From Zancudomyces culisetae (lineage: Eukaryota; Kickxellomycota; Harpellomycetes; Harpellales; Legeriomycetaceae): DNA of 51,419 nt. The translations under genes and the position numbers were made by a program. Numbering within the stretch: position 1 is the first letter of the stretch; each line of letters begins with the position of its first letter. The notes beneath the pieces were generated by a model, which was not told the DNA's origin, made no database searches, and was given only the letters and a program-made list of their open reading frames with translations. The DNA is taken from NCBI GenBank assembly GCA_001969505.1, contig LSSK01000044.1, forward strand, positions 1-51,419, in the 5' to 3' direction. This document shows positions 31,551-42,362 of this stretch, one piece after another.

Positions 31551-33925
31551 TTTAATAAGTTCGTGTAGATATAGTTTTTGGTTGTGAAGAACAGGTACCT
31601 GAGAGTATAGCAATGTGTAGCTATTATTTCTTTATCTAATAAAAATTCCAAAAAAAACAGAGTATATTATCATTGTTTTTGATGAGGTGAAATGATACCT
31701 TCCAAATAAATCGGCTCTAGATACTGGTAAATGTATACGAGATGAGCTGTTATGCTTCTAAGATGGTAGATGCCTCAAAACATCTTTTCATGCGACTGCA
31801 GCCCATATTCATATTTTCAATAACTAGGAAATAAATAGCCACATATCGGTTATCAGCATCAAGGTATAATTGACCTGTCTTAGCCGTGTATATGTGCATA
31901 ACGAAACATATATTAGCTACTATACGTCTAACATCAAAAAAAAGAAAAAGAAAGAGGTATAAAGTTGATACCAAGGATCGGCGTACAGTTGCATTTCAAT
32001 CCTCAAAGTCCCATACCATTAATATTATAGTTGATTTTCGCTATTTTTGTGATTTTTACCAGGCCAGGCGTTCTATAAATATAAGATGATAAGGGGGATG
32101 ATTTAGAAAAAAAATGCAAACAATAGTTATGCTTTGCAAGAGTAAGTTCAAGTCAGAGAGAAGATGTTTTCAATAATAAAAGATCTTGATTTTTAATATC
32201 TCGGGTTCGATGTATGTATTTCTCGATCATCTAAAAGAGAAAAACCAAGGAAACTCGTGATAAAAACAAACCCAGAACTTCGTCATGTAGAAATTAGTTT
32301 GATACATCAAAGCTTTCATCATTATTAAATTTATTCATTTAGCTTTTGTGTGCATTGATTAAAATTACCTCAAAGCCGGTCTCAAAACAAATGCACTTTC
32401 TCTTGTTATTCTTTTAAAAACAGAAATCTTCGTGCCGTTTTCTCAATCGCGCTCTTGGTCCTCGTTTTCCAAAATCATTGTAAGGTAGCGTAACCAGTAA
32501 GTAGCTCCACTAGTAAGCGCTTCGCAAGATTGATAACAGGGATAGAAAAGTTCAGTTTGGTTAATTGTTTGAACTAGATAGAGCGAGTGGTGTTCATGCT
32601 TTCTATTTTTGTGTTTGCTCGCTTTTAGGAGGTGGGTAGTGCGAATTAAAACAACAGTTGGCCAATTGGCCTGGGAGCTTTTCAAAAAAAATGTTGGGCT
32701 TTTTTTTCCTAGGTTGCATAGAACAAAAAGCCGACTATATTTTTTTGCGGCAAATTCATCAAAGAATCTTGCAAGATCAGATGATACCAAACCACAAAAT
32801 TATCAAACTGAATTCAAGAACAAAAAATAAACAAGGAAGGAATTCTGTTCCTATTACTCAAAGGTCTGTGTTATCGCTGCAGTGCTATCACAAATGTTCT
32901 TATCTCACTATTTTTAGAGTCTCAAAAGAGCACCATGTTTTCTTTTTCAATTAGCATTAAAAACAAGCATAAAGTATTGCTCTGATGATTGGGATGAGGT
33001 ATTTAATTTCATACTTCTTTCCGATTGCAAACTGTGTTTCTTCTCAAATATCGTGAGGAAAAAGCAGAGGGTCAATAGATATAGTAAGGTTGGGGGTGAT
33101 AAATAGGGTATTGGCATACAAAAATAATATTTTGTCTTGGGCTACCTGTCTGTTTTGTACCATTCGTTTAGTTGAGTAGGAAAAATGCATTTTTGTTTGC
33201 GTAATATATGATGTTTGCTATAATACCAGCCCTATTTTTTGTGTATTTTCCCGCAATTTAAAATGCGGCAGGGGCTGGCTTTTATTATATTATCAGTGCT
33301 TTACTATTGCATAATCTAGTTTAATTGTTTAGGCTAAACAGGCAAAATTGCCGGTTTTTGAAATATACTTGATTGGTAAAAATACTCACAAATCAACGAC
33401 TAGAGTCAGTCAAGTAACCTGATTTCTATAATATACTCGAAGCTACTTGAATACACTAACACTTTCTATCCCTGTTTATTCTTGCACTTGAATCCAACAA
33501 ATTTGCTCGACTTGGTTGAATGCTTGGTGGGTATAGCAGGTAAATTACTTGACGCAGTGATTGTCGTGGAAAATCAAGAGGCAAACCAGAAGAGCGCAAA
33601 GATGGCCATGTGAGCATTTGCCAGCTATTTTTTTTTGGCAGAACCAATTACTTTTTGCATTTGCAATATCAGAAATAAGAATTAAGTGGTTCGTTTTCAG
33701 GCAGGTAAAATCAACAATGTAGGTGGGTATTTCGAACGAACAAACTAGTATATAAGGAAACAAAAAAGTCCCGGTCGTGTTTCACAGTACATTTCCCGTT
33801 TTATGTTATTTTACATTAACTTGGTCTTTAATTAGGAAAAGAAGTATTAAGCTTCGGTAGCAATAAAAGAGAGAAAAGCGTGATATCAGCTTTGAGATAA
33901 TTCAAAAGTAAAAGTAAAAGTGATA
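31551..33925. other. 2.4-kb intergenic region with a nested inverted repeat
   Basis: No gene recognised. A minus-strand ORF at 32443-32790 (115 codons) has no identifiable domain and is not called. The notable structure is a nested inverted repeat at 33219-33289 (separate entry). No terminal inverted repeats or transposase-like coding were seen. Confidence 0.4.
33219..33289. repeat. Nested inverted repeat (potential stable hairpin)
   Basis: The outer arms are TATAATA-CCAGCCC (33219-33232) and GGGCTGG-cttt-TATTATA (33272-33289), perfectly complementary apart from a 4-nt bulge. An inner stem, CCGCA (33251-33255) with TGCGG (33264-33268), sits in the loop. Its function is unknown: structured RNA, cruciform or remnant of a small mobile element are all possible. 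Confidence 0.55.
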
Positions 33926-34443
33926 ATGGTGTTGAAGCCCCACAAGCAAGGTAACTCTAGCAGCGACCGCCATCTAAGCAGGTATGTCAGCTTTGAAGTT
34001 ATAAAATTTTAGGATACTTATACTGTATGTGTACTTTGAAAGCTCAGTTTTCTTTCTTTTTGGTCGGAGTTTTTTGTAAAGAGTCCCGAGGCTAGTTAAC
34101 ATCCCTTTATATTTTACCTATAATCTCAATATTTTTACCTCACTCTAGACCTAATAAATATCTTGTGAATCAAAAATAGAAATGGTGGTGATTGTCGAGG
34201 CTTAATAAAAAAAAATGGAGGTGGAGGTCACAACTGGGGCACTGGTAGTGAGGATTATGGAGAACATGAAGAGGGCCAGGGGACAAAGTTGTTCAGCAAG
34301 GTTAATGTAAGTGTTTGGATGCGATACTCTTTATACTAACAGTCATATTTTTAATGCGCTGAGAACTAAATCTTAAAGATTGCTATATATAGGTTATGAG
34401 CTCCGAGCAGTTTGAAGCCACTAAAAAACATACTGGAAGCTAA
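33926..34443 (+). CDS. Small SERBP1/Stm1-like (HABP4 family) ribosome-associated protein
   Basis: Three small exons, 33926-33981, 34180-34306 and 34393-34443, encode 77 aa. Donors are GTATGT and GTAAGT, both acceptors are TAG, and phases 2 and 0 match. The core LIKKNGGGGHNWGTGSEDYG fits the hyaluronan/mRNA-binding signature (R-G-G-x-G-x-H-N-W-G in SERBP1). The sequence before it (SSSDRHLSRNGG) parallels the Asp-Arg/Ser region of that family. The last exon gives VMSSEQFEATKKHTGS. SERBP1 and Stm1 bind idle ribosomes and mRNA. At 77 residues this is essentially the HNWG core with short flanks. The short length weakens the assignment, but three splice sites in phase plus the motif argue for a real gene. 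Confidence 0.66.
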
Positions 34444-35025
34444 CCATGGAAAGGTTAAGGCTGATTCCATTGACTGAAAACCTTTTTTTAACTAAAAAAA
34501 TGAAGTTTATATTGCGTGCTTTTAGTTTATTTATACCCAAGATATTATAGTATTTGTATGTGTTTTTAATCCCCAATAAATTAAAAAGAGTCAACCATCT
34601 ACAATGGCAAGAAAATGTGTATATTAGGTTGATTGGAGCCGTGGTATTAGTTTTAAATGACAGTAGTGCATACTAAAAACTCGACTCGCATGTCAAAATT
34701 CTATTTAACCACGTGTGCGTTCTGTGTACTCGTATTGCTACTCTATGATAAGTTCATATCGAAGATGCTCTTTCAGTGCTGTGAGGGGGGGCTTCCTTTT
34801 CCATATTGCACTCATTTTTTTCTAGACACAGTTCATCACGTGCGATTTGTAATTTTCAGGAACCAGTGGAGGAAAAAGTTGATCATATTTCAATACCGTT
34901 CTTCCATTACTTTGTCTCTTTATTCAGTTTTATTGATCCCCCCCCAAAAAAATTTTTTTTTAAAAACCTAATTTGCAGCGATCGTTTAAAAGCAGAGAAA
35001 AGAGTCAAAGAATCATAGCTTGGAT
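34444..35025. other. Intergenic region, promoter of TSR4
   Basis: AT-rich. Contains a G7 run (34785-34791), C8 followed by A7T9 (34938-34961) just 65 bp before the TSR4 ATG, and two CACGTG sites near 34713 and 34838. The A7T9 junction is RRPE-like. No gene recognised. Confidence 0.45.
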
Positions 35026-36869
35026 ATGAGAAAGCTAGTTGATCCAGTGTTGCTTGGATATCCCGATGGGGAGCAATCCCAAAACGATAGCAAGGACCCA
35101 TATGTTAATAAGCTTGGCGGGGTTCCAGTAAGTTTGCATTTTATAAATTGGCATATGTATATAGGTCTGGATCGATTACTTGAAGATTTTGTGCTTATTA
35201 TCCACTTTAAAATAGAGCTGGCTGAAGATCGGGGAACGCGAGATAAAGCCAGACGTAAAAAAGGCCAGTTGCGACTCATGTACACAGCCCATGGTGCTGT
35301 TACTCCAAATATTCGCACCGATTGAGGATTCGCCGTTTGATAGATTTATTTACGTATGGGGCTGTAACAAAAAAGAATGTAGTGTAGCCAATGGAAGGTA
35401 CATATCTTATGTAAATACTAGTAAGTTCTTGGGGATCGTCATGTCCAAATTCAAAACAAAAGGTCAAGAAACAAATAGTACAATACGTCATAACTTAATA
35501 GCTTTAAGGTCTTACGAGGACATCTGATCAATAACGATTACTTGCGGAAGTTGCAAGTTAAGCGAAAAAATTCAAAACCAAAAAAAAAGATGGATAGCAA
35601 CAGCAAGTCAAAAAGCGCAAACCCACTCGATTCTACAAAAAAGCTCGATGTAAGTCCATACCACATTTCTTATGTAGCGTTTTTCACCACCTTATCGTGC
35701 TTTTCTACAAAAAGGAGGAAAAGTGTGCGAAAAGAAAATGTAAAAATGGTTTAAAAATCCATACTGCACCATATCTTTGTCTTTTTCTTTTTCTTTTATT
35801 TCTTCTGAATCTTTTTAATACTCTTCTCCACTAGTTTACCACAATCTGGGGAGCAAAAAATGTACAAGCCAGTGTTTTAGGCAATGCCACTAGCTCCACA
35901 GACAAGAAAAGCATCAGTTCGTTTATTTTCTCTCCACCAAGTCAGAGTACTGTATTTTCTGGGAACAGTGTAGACGTTTTCGGAGCCAAGCCAATTTCAC
36001 AGGAAAAAAAAATAGAAGATGAACTTCAAGAGTTGAGAATACAAGATGGCAATAAAAACGTCATGGGATCGGAAAAAGTTGGCGAATGGCCCACGATCAT
36101 ACCTCATGCCACGAGTCTCTACTTGGATACAGAAGAGGAGGCCTTTAATGCTTCTAATTTTGAAGATATTCCTGGAAAAAAGAAAAGTTCAACTAATCCA
36201 GTGGAAGATGTATCATTAAAAAATGACAAAGATGAAAAATGGGAGGGTGAAAAATATGAAAACTCAAAGCTCCCGAGGGGAATGGACGAGGCAATGGTAA
36301 AGTTTATGTCTATATTTGGGAAAAACCCTGAACAGGTTGTCAGATATCAGTTCGGTGGAGTTCCCTTGTTCTACACTTTAAAGGACAAAACTGCAAAAAC
36401 GCTTATAACAGAAACGGTTGAAAATGTGACACAAAGATCGAATCTACCTGGGAACACGCTTACTGAAGTGGAGGAGCAGTCCACTGTATACAGTGACGAG
36501 GATAGTGACGAGGATATCAAGATTAATTCCTATAGCACAAAAAAGCTTCCTAAATGCCCCCTATGCAAGGGACCTAGAACATTTGAACTACAAGTCATGC
36601 CATCTCTTATCTCTGTGCTAAAGTTGGATGGGCTTTCTATGCCTGATGCTCCAAAAAATCCCAAAGCAGAGCATGGTATGAAAAACACAGTTTTCCACTC
36701 TTCAGGGATCGGAATGGAGTTTGGTACTATCCTTGTTTTCTCATGCCAAAGGAACTGCCATAACGGGAAATATGGTGGTAACTTAATTGACGCTCTTGAT
36801 ACAGATCCAGCTGTAAAGGATGTGATTTATCATGAAGAGTTGGTTTTGATCCAATCAGAATTAGACTGA
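35026..36869 (+). CDS. TSR4: Tsr4 / PDCD2-family ribosome biogenesis chaperone
   Basis: Four exons: 35026-35127, 35216-35397, 35502-35649 and 35835-36869, encoding 488 aa, with phases 0, 2 and 0 in order. Exon 1 gives the N-terminal LLGYPDGEQ and DPYVNKLGGVP. The junction restores GGVPSWL, the PDCD2 hallmark. Exon 2 encodes the first zinc-binding pairs (CDSCTQPMVLLLQIFAPIED, then FIYVWGCNKKEC) and exon 3 SFKVLRGHL. The C-terminal PDCD2_C half has PEQVVRYQFGGVPLFY, CPLCKGPRTFELQVMPSLIS and a final Cys pair (SCQRNCHNG). Tsr4 chaperones Rps2 during 40S assembly. Intron 1 happens to begin a decoy reading VWID after a TATAG, but that path meets a stop; the TAG at 35213-35215 gives the conserved sequence. 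Confidence 0.92.
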
Positions 36870-38766
36870 TCCACTATAATCTATTTACCACACTCATTTT
36901 TTGTACTGACAAGCTGCTTCCACTGCTATCGCAGCTATAAATTCAATACATTTCTACATTTCAACTACTGTTTTCAAATCCGCTTCTTTAGCTCAAAGCT
37001 GTTTTCTTATAGTTATTAACTATGTTTCCATAATGGCTGATGCGTATACAAGTGCGTTAACTCGCTTTATTAGCAGCAACACATTGCAGAATATTTTCCT
37101 AGCCATTGTAAAAGGGGACCGCTAAGGGCTTTTTACAGGCAAAAGCGCGATGTGTGCAGGTAATAGCAGCTAATGAAGCTGGTGTTTTTGCACATACCTC
37201 CTCCTAACATTGTAGCGAGGAGGGAGGGCTGTTTTCAGCCAATACAGAGACAGTTTTAGTGGGGGGGGGGGGTTGAGTTGCTCTAACAGGACTGGGAGAA
37301 TTTTGCAATAAACCTGCCAATGTTTCATTTTTTTTTTGCTTTCCGTTTGTTAGTGATCCTTTTTTAATTTTATTTTGAGCATCTACTATTGGATATATTT
37401 CTTGTGTTCACAAATATTGACCCTAAAAATCCCTTTTTTCTAAAGTGGCTACCTTCCCCCTCTTATCAGAATTCGCCTCTTTGCTCTCCCTTCCTAGAAT
37501 AGATTGTTTCCTTTGTTTAATTAACTCTCAAATATGATCAAAACTGTCAAATGATGTTGTTATCCTGAACTGTGGAATTGCTGAAAATACAGATTTATCA
37601 AGCTGAGTTTCGAGCCCTGGTAGCAAAAAAAAAAAGAATGAGTCTCAAACTCAGTTTCTTATTCCTGTAATGAGTGGCTTTGATCTAGCCACTTTATTCG
37701 ATTTGGACACAGGGCTCGTCTTGTTTATCTAAAACCAGCACCCCCAAATATGGAAATCACTAACAATGCTGAAATTCCAACCTCTCATCTACCCCCACCC
37801 ACTTGCCTCCGATTACCACACAAACTCAACATCAAGCAACGGAAAAAAAAAGATTAATTTAGGACACAAGTATGGTTACTGTTGTGATATTTGTTTACAG
37901 CCCTTACTAATATAGCAGCCAGTGGCTTATTTATAACCCGAAAAAAAGAATTCGGTATCTTTGTGACATCCAATCGCCTGTTAAAACTGTGCTTTGTAAT
38001 CAGGTTTTAATTTTTTCATGTGCTTTTCCAATACTACAAATATTTGTAATAACGCAAATAAGAGTAACAAATAGTAGTAATTGCTATATCTTTAACCAAG
38101 GGTAGTTGTAGCAAAAAAATAAAGGCAATTTTTAGTGGATAGTAAATATTGTAGCAATTTGTGTACCTTTTATCCACAAATACGATTTTTAAATTTGGCT
38201 TTGTTGCCAGTGCTTAGATTAAAAATTACATCTAAAATCCATGCAAAACCCCTCTTCGAAAAAGAGCTTAATATTTAATATATGCAGGGCTTTTTTTTTT
38301 TACAAGAGCGATTCTAAATGTTGTAAAAGTAGTTTTACTATCTCTGCAAAACAGGAATATTCGAAAACACATTTGTATTTTTTCTAGACATCTCATCGAG
38401 GGTAGCGTCGAATTTATCTTTATTTTTTACATCGAAGCAAATAATCACCCAAGTGTTACAAATCAAATAAGAAAAGGCCTTAATCCTTTAAAAACCACTC
38501 AAAAGCCGAGGGGTGTGAATTTAGAACAAGTTAAAGAATACAACGATACATAACTGTTTGAAGTTTAAAATTCAAGGACGTGATACATCCTCCCCAAAAA
38601 AAGAGCAGCGAAAATAGTCCGGGAACGATATTCTTGGAAAAGATATAAAACCCTATCGGAAAAGGTGTAGATTGTGTCATATCCATATCTTTTTGTAGGT
38701 GTGGTATTGACAATTGTGTATTGTAATTTAAAAAGAGAAAAAAACAAGTAATAATATTGGAAGAGA
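36870..38766. other. 1.9-kb intergenic region with inverted-repeat cluster
   Basis: Between TSR4 and the kinase gene. Features seen are a G12 run at 37261-37272 and the inverted-repeat cluster at 37603-37718 (separate entry). Short polypyrimidine stretches occur near 37440-37500. No protein gene or tRNA recognised. Confidence 0.45.
37603..37718. ncRNA. Candidate structured RNA or regulatory element (inverted-repeat cluster)
   Basis: Four complementary pairs lie within 116 bp. CTGAGTTT (37603-37610) pairs with AAACTCAG (37647-37654). CGAGCCCTG (37611-37619) pairs with CAGGGCTCG (37710-37718). AGTGGCT (37673-37679) pairs with AGCCACT (37687-37693). A local hairpin at about 37636-37660 is formed by AAGAA-TGAGT and ACTCA-x2-TTCTT. 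The first two pairs cross each other, so they would form a pseudoknot or alternative folds. No known RNA family motif was recognised and strand is undetermined. Confidence 0.25.
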
Positions 38767-41619
38767 ATGGGAGCACAAGCAACTAAACAGGGTGGTCAGC
38801 CCGGTGATAAAGTTACAATTGGCAACTTTAGACTGCTGAAAAGTATCGGCAAGGGTGCCTTTGGAAAGGTGAGTATTCTTGGTGTATCAAGAATGGTTAA
38901 TGATTTTTGTTCAATGAGTATTTTCGGTGATAAATTATATATATTTATGATATGTATTTATATATAGGTAAGAGTGGTCGAGTACAAAAAGAACAAGACA
39001 CTTTATGCAATGAAGTATATAAACAAAGACAAATGTGTGAGGATGGGTGCATTAACGCTTATTATACGAGAAAGAGATCTTCTGGAAGAGATCGAGCATC
39101 CTTATGTCGTCAATCTGCGCTTTTCATTTCAAAACGAAGTAAATATGTTTATGGTGATGGATCTGATGATTGGGGGAGATTTGCGATTCCATATAGACCG
39201 CAAAAGATTTGACGAAAGGGTGATCAGATTTTGGATTGCTGAGCTTTGCTCAGGACTGTCTTATCTACACCATAGGGGAATAGTTCATCGTGATGTTAAG
39301 CCAGAGAATATACTAATGGATAGCAAGGGGCACATAGCGTTAACTGACTTTAACGTAGCAGCATGTATAAAAAAGAAGAATCAGCTACTTTACGAAAAAT
39401 CAGGAACTGTATCTTATATGGCGCCAGAGCTTCTCGGCGACGAAGGCTACGCGTTTAGCGTTGATTGGTGGTCGACGGGAGTAGTTATGTACGAGTGTGT
39501 TTATAAAGCGCGACCATTTGTGGGCGAAACGACAGGTGAGATATGCCAATCGATACTTAACACACCCATAAAGTTTCCAGAGTGGATGGGTGCAAGAATA
39601 AGCAAAGAGTGTATTGTGGCACTTAAAGGATTTTTGGAGAGAGATCCGAAAAAAAGATTGGGCTGTCATGGAACAAACCCGTACAAAGAGATAGCAAAAA
39701 CCGAGTTTTTCAAGGTTATAGATTGGAACAATATAGAAACAAAACAGGCACGACCGCCGTTTGTTCCTGAGAGCGACACCTCAAATTTTGACATAATTCA
39801 TGAACTTGAAGAGGCGGCAGCTGAGTATGAAGAACAGCACCAGGTTCAAAACCCTCGTGGAAGAAGAAAGTCTCACAACATGAGAATCGAAGCAGAGTTG
39901 CTTCGTGCAAATAAGGAGTTTTTGAATTTTGATTATTTCGAATATATGCAATTCAGAGGTTTTGTGGAAAAGAATGTTATTAATCCTGATGCTATGATGG
40001 CTGCGGCAGCTCCCAAAAGAGTTGGTGCTTACAAAACGATATCGGGATTTAATGGCAGTGATGTTGTAGAGAGTGCACCAGATAGTTCCTTGGAAGGGAA
40101 AAATAACACACCGACTCAGGCCGCTGCAGNNNNNNNNNNNNNNNNNNNNNNNNNNNNNNNNNNNNNNNNNNNNNNNNNNNNNNNNNNNNNNNNNNNNNNN
40201 NNNNNNNNNNNNNNNNNNNNNNNNNNNNNNNNNNNNNNNNNNNNNNNNNNNNNNNNNNNNNNNNNNNNNNNNNNNNNNNNNNNNNNNNNNNNNNNNNNNN
40301 NNNNNNNNNNNNNNNNNNNNNNNNNNNNNNNNNNNNNNNNNNNNNNNNNNNNNNNNNNNNNNNNNNNNNNNNNNNNNNNNNNNNNNNNNNNNNNNNNNNN
40401 NNNNNNNNNNNNNNNNNNNNNNNNNNNNNNNNNNNNNNNNNNNNNNNNNNNNNNNNNNNNNNNNNNNNNNNNNNNNNNNNNNNNNNNNNNNNNNNNNNNN
40501 NNNNNNNNNNNNNNNNNNNNNNNNNNNNNNNNNNNNNNNNNNNNNNNNNNNNNNNNNNNNNNNNNNNNNNNNNNNNNNNNNNNNNNNNNNNNNNNNNCTG
40601 CCAAAGATATACCTGAAGTTGACTCGACAATAACCTCAAATAAGTCGACACTAGTGAAATCGGAAAAAAACTTGGATGAAAAGAACACCAATAATAACGA
40701 TCAAACATCAAAAAATGATACACATAGCGAGGTAGCGACATCTAATTCTGTTGTGCCACAAGAAACGAAAGCTTTGTCAAAACCAGCAAGTAAATCAAAT
40801 GAAAATCGAACAGTAATCCTAGATGACATTTCTGAGGTGAGTGTTGAAATACACAACAAAATTGAGCATGTTGATGACAACGGGTCTGATATAGACGACG
40901 CTTCACAGAGAAGGATCTCAGTGAGTATTAAGGGACTAGAAAATTTACCCGAGGAACAACGAGTCCTTGCCAATAGATACGAAAGAAGGTTAGAAAATTC
41001 GGCTGATGTGGACTTCCTAATCAAGAAAATGTGTGACAGTGGCTTAACTTTTTCAAATCCTAAACCCGAAGATTCTGATCTGGACAAGCAGAGTGATTCC
41101 ACAAGGACTGGCGAGGGGCCTGAGAAACCAATCACAGAAAAAACTGAATCTATATCCGCCTCCTCTCCTACAAAAAGTGGGCACGGTGAGCAGATGATTT
41201 CCCAGGGGCTTTCTGATTTAATCATTCAAAATAAACACGACTTGTCAGAGAATGATAAAGGCATCAGTATTTCTACTGGTCACCAACACAGTTCAAGTCA
41301 AAGTTCCCATTCAAACCTTCAAGAGGAACGTGATGAACGTGATGAACGTGATGAAAGGGAAGGGTCTTTATCTCCCAGCGCAACTGAGGTTCAAACAGAC
41401 CTTGGTAAAGACAGCGATAAAGAAAGCATTTGCTCTTTGGATCTCCATGAGAATTTTAAGCCCATCAGCGCTCGCTATATGCCCGGAAATGTGGTGAAGG
41501 AATCATTTTCCAATTCAAAGTTCAGCGCTATTAATGAGCAGATCGATTCACGGTGTAATTCTTTTTCCAAGGCTTTAGACACCGAACATTCGGCAAAAAA
41601 AAGCTCTCCGACTATTTAA
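38767..41619 (+). CDS. STK32/YANK-type AGC serine/threonine kinase with long C-terminal extension
   Basis: Two exons, 38767-38868 and 38968-41619, with donor GTGAGT and acceptor TATAG in phase 0. The frame spans 917 codons, of which 156 fall in an N gap. It starts MGAQATKQGG, a plausible N-myristoylation site. The kinase domain has the glycine loop GKGAFGK (about residues 28-34), the catalytic Lys50 in YAMK, HRDVKPEN (Asp143) and TDFNVAA at about 160-166, where DFN replaces the usual DFG. The APE motif is MAPELLG. MFMVMDLMIGGDLRFH and FELEEM-like DIIHELEEAAAEYEE match human STK32A-C. Beyond about residue 330 the protein is low complexity, Ser/Glu/Asp-rich, with a DERDERDER repeat near 41326-41355. 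The STK32 family is poorly characterised. The tail length is uncertain because of the gap. Confidence 0.88.
40130..40597. other. Assembly gap (468 N) inside the kinase C-terminal coding region
   Basis: A run of N between GCCGCTGCAG and CTGCCAAAGA. Its length is a multiple of three and the reading frame is open on both sides in the same phase. The true length is unknown. Flanks are low complexity, so collapsed coding repeats are a likely cause. Confidence 0.97.
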
Positions 41620-42362
41620 CTTAGTTATGTATTCATCCTAAGCTCGAAGGTTGTTCATATACCTGTGAAAATGTGTTAGTATATACATTCCATAAAAATA
41701 TGAAACAGGCTTTACGGTTATTGTAGGTGATATCAGTTGGTGATGGAATGATGTAATACTATACCAATATGTATAAAACTCATTGGTCTAGCCCAAGTGC
41801 TTATGAAAACAAAATACTGAGGTGAACCTTCCTTGCCCAGTATTTGACCCTGAATAAAGCTCTTGTCTATTCATAAAGATTCACATGTGACGGAGAGGGG
41901 GGGGGGTGGATGAGTGAAGTTCGTTACAGATCCGATGGATACTTTTTGTATTTATTTGCTTTTCTGGGTCGACGGTACGGATATAACTTTTGAAATGTCT
42001 CCTTCCCCTTCCCCCTTTCCTATTTGAGATTGAAACATTACAAGATAATTTGTGTTATCACCCAGGCTTGATACCCTTATACAATTTAATTACTTTACTT
42101 TTTTGGATTTTTTATAATTAACTATTTATTAGATCACTAAAATTACTGGTAAAGGCGCCGAAAAATATGTGTTGGTAAATAGAAACCGACATATAAAGAA
42201 ATAAAAACGTGGTTGCTTATTGCGACAATTCAGAAACCGCTTCACAGACCCATCCTTGGTTTTTTGGAACAAGTTTTATTCACAACATGAAAAATAAAGT
42301 TGGGGTTCGGTGAGGCTGATGGGAATAGACTACATGAGGAATACAAAAGGCGGATTCTGGAC
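41620..42362. other. 3' intergenic region of the convergent pair kinase / PPT1
   Basis: AT-rich, with a G10 run at 41897-41906. I see no gene. Confidence 0.45.

Noticed and set aside
32195..32220. tRNA B-box-like GGGTTCGAT
   Set aside because: No matching A box or acceptor stem upstream within tRNA distance.
35155..35215. TSR4 exon starting at 35165 and reading VWID (resembling the PDCD2 P-V-W-L-D motif)
   Set aside because: That frame meets a TAG at 35213. Splicing at that TAG instead restores GGVPSWL and the zinc-binding cysteines.
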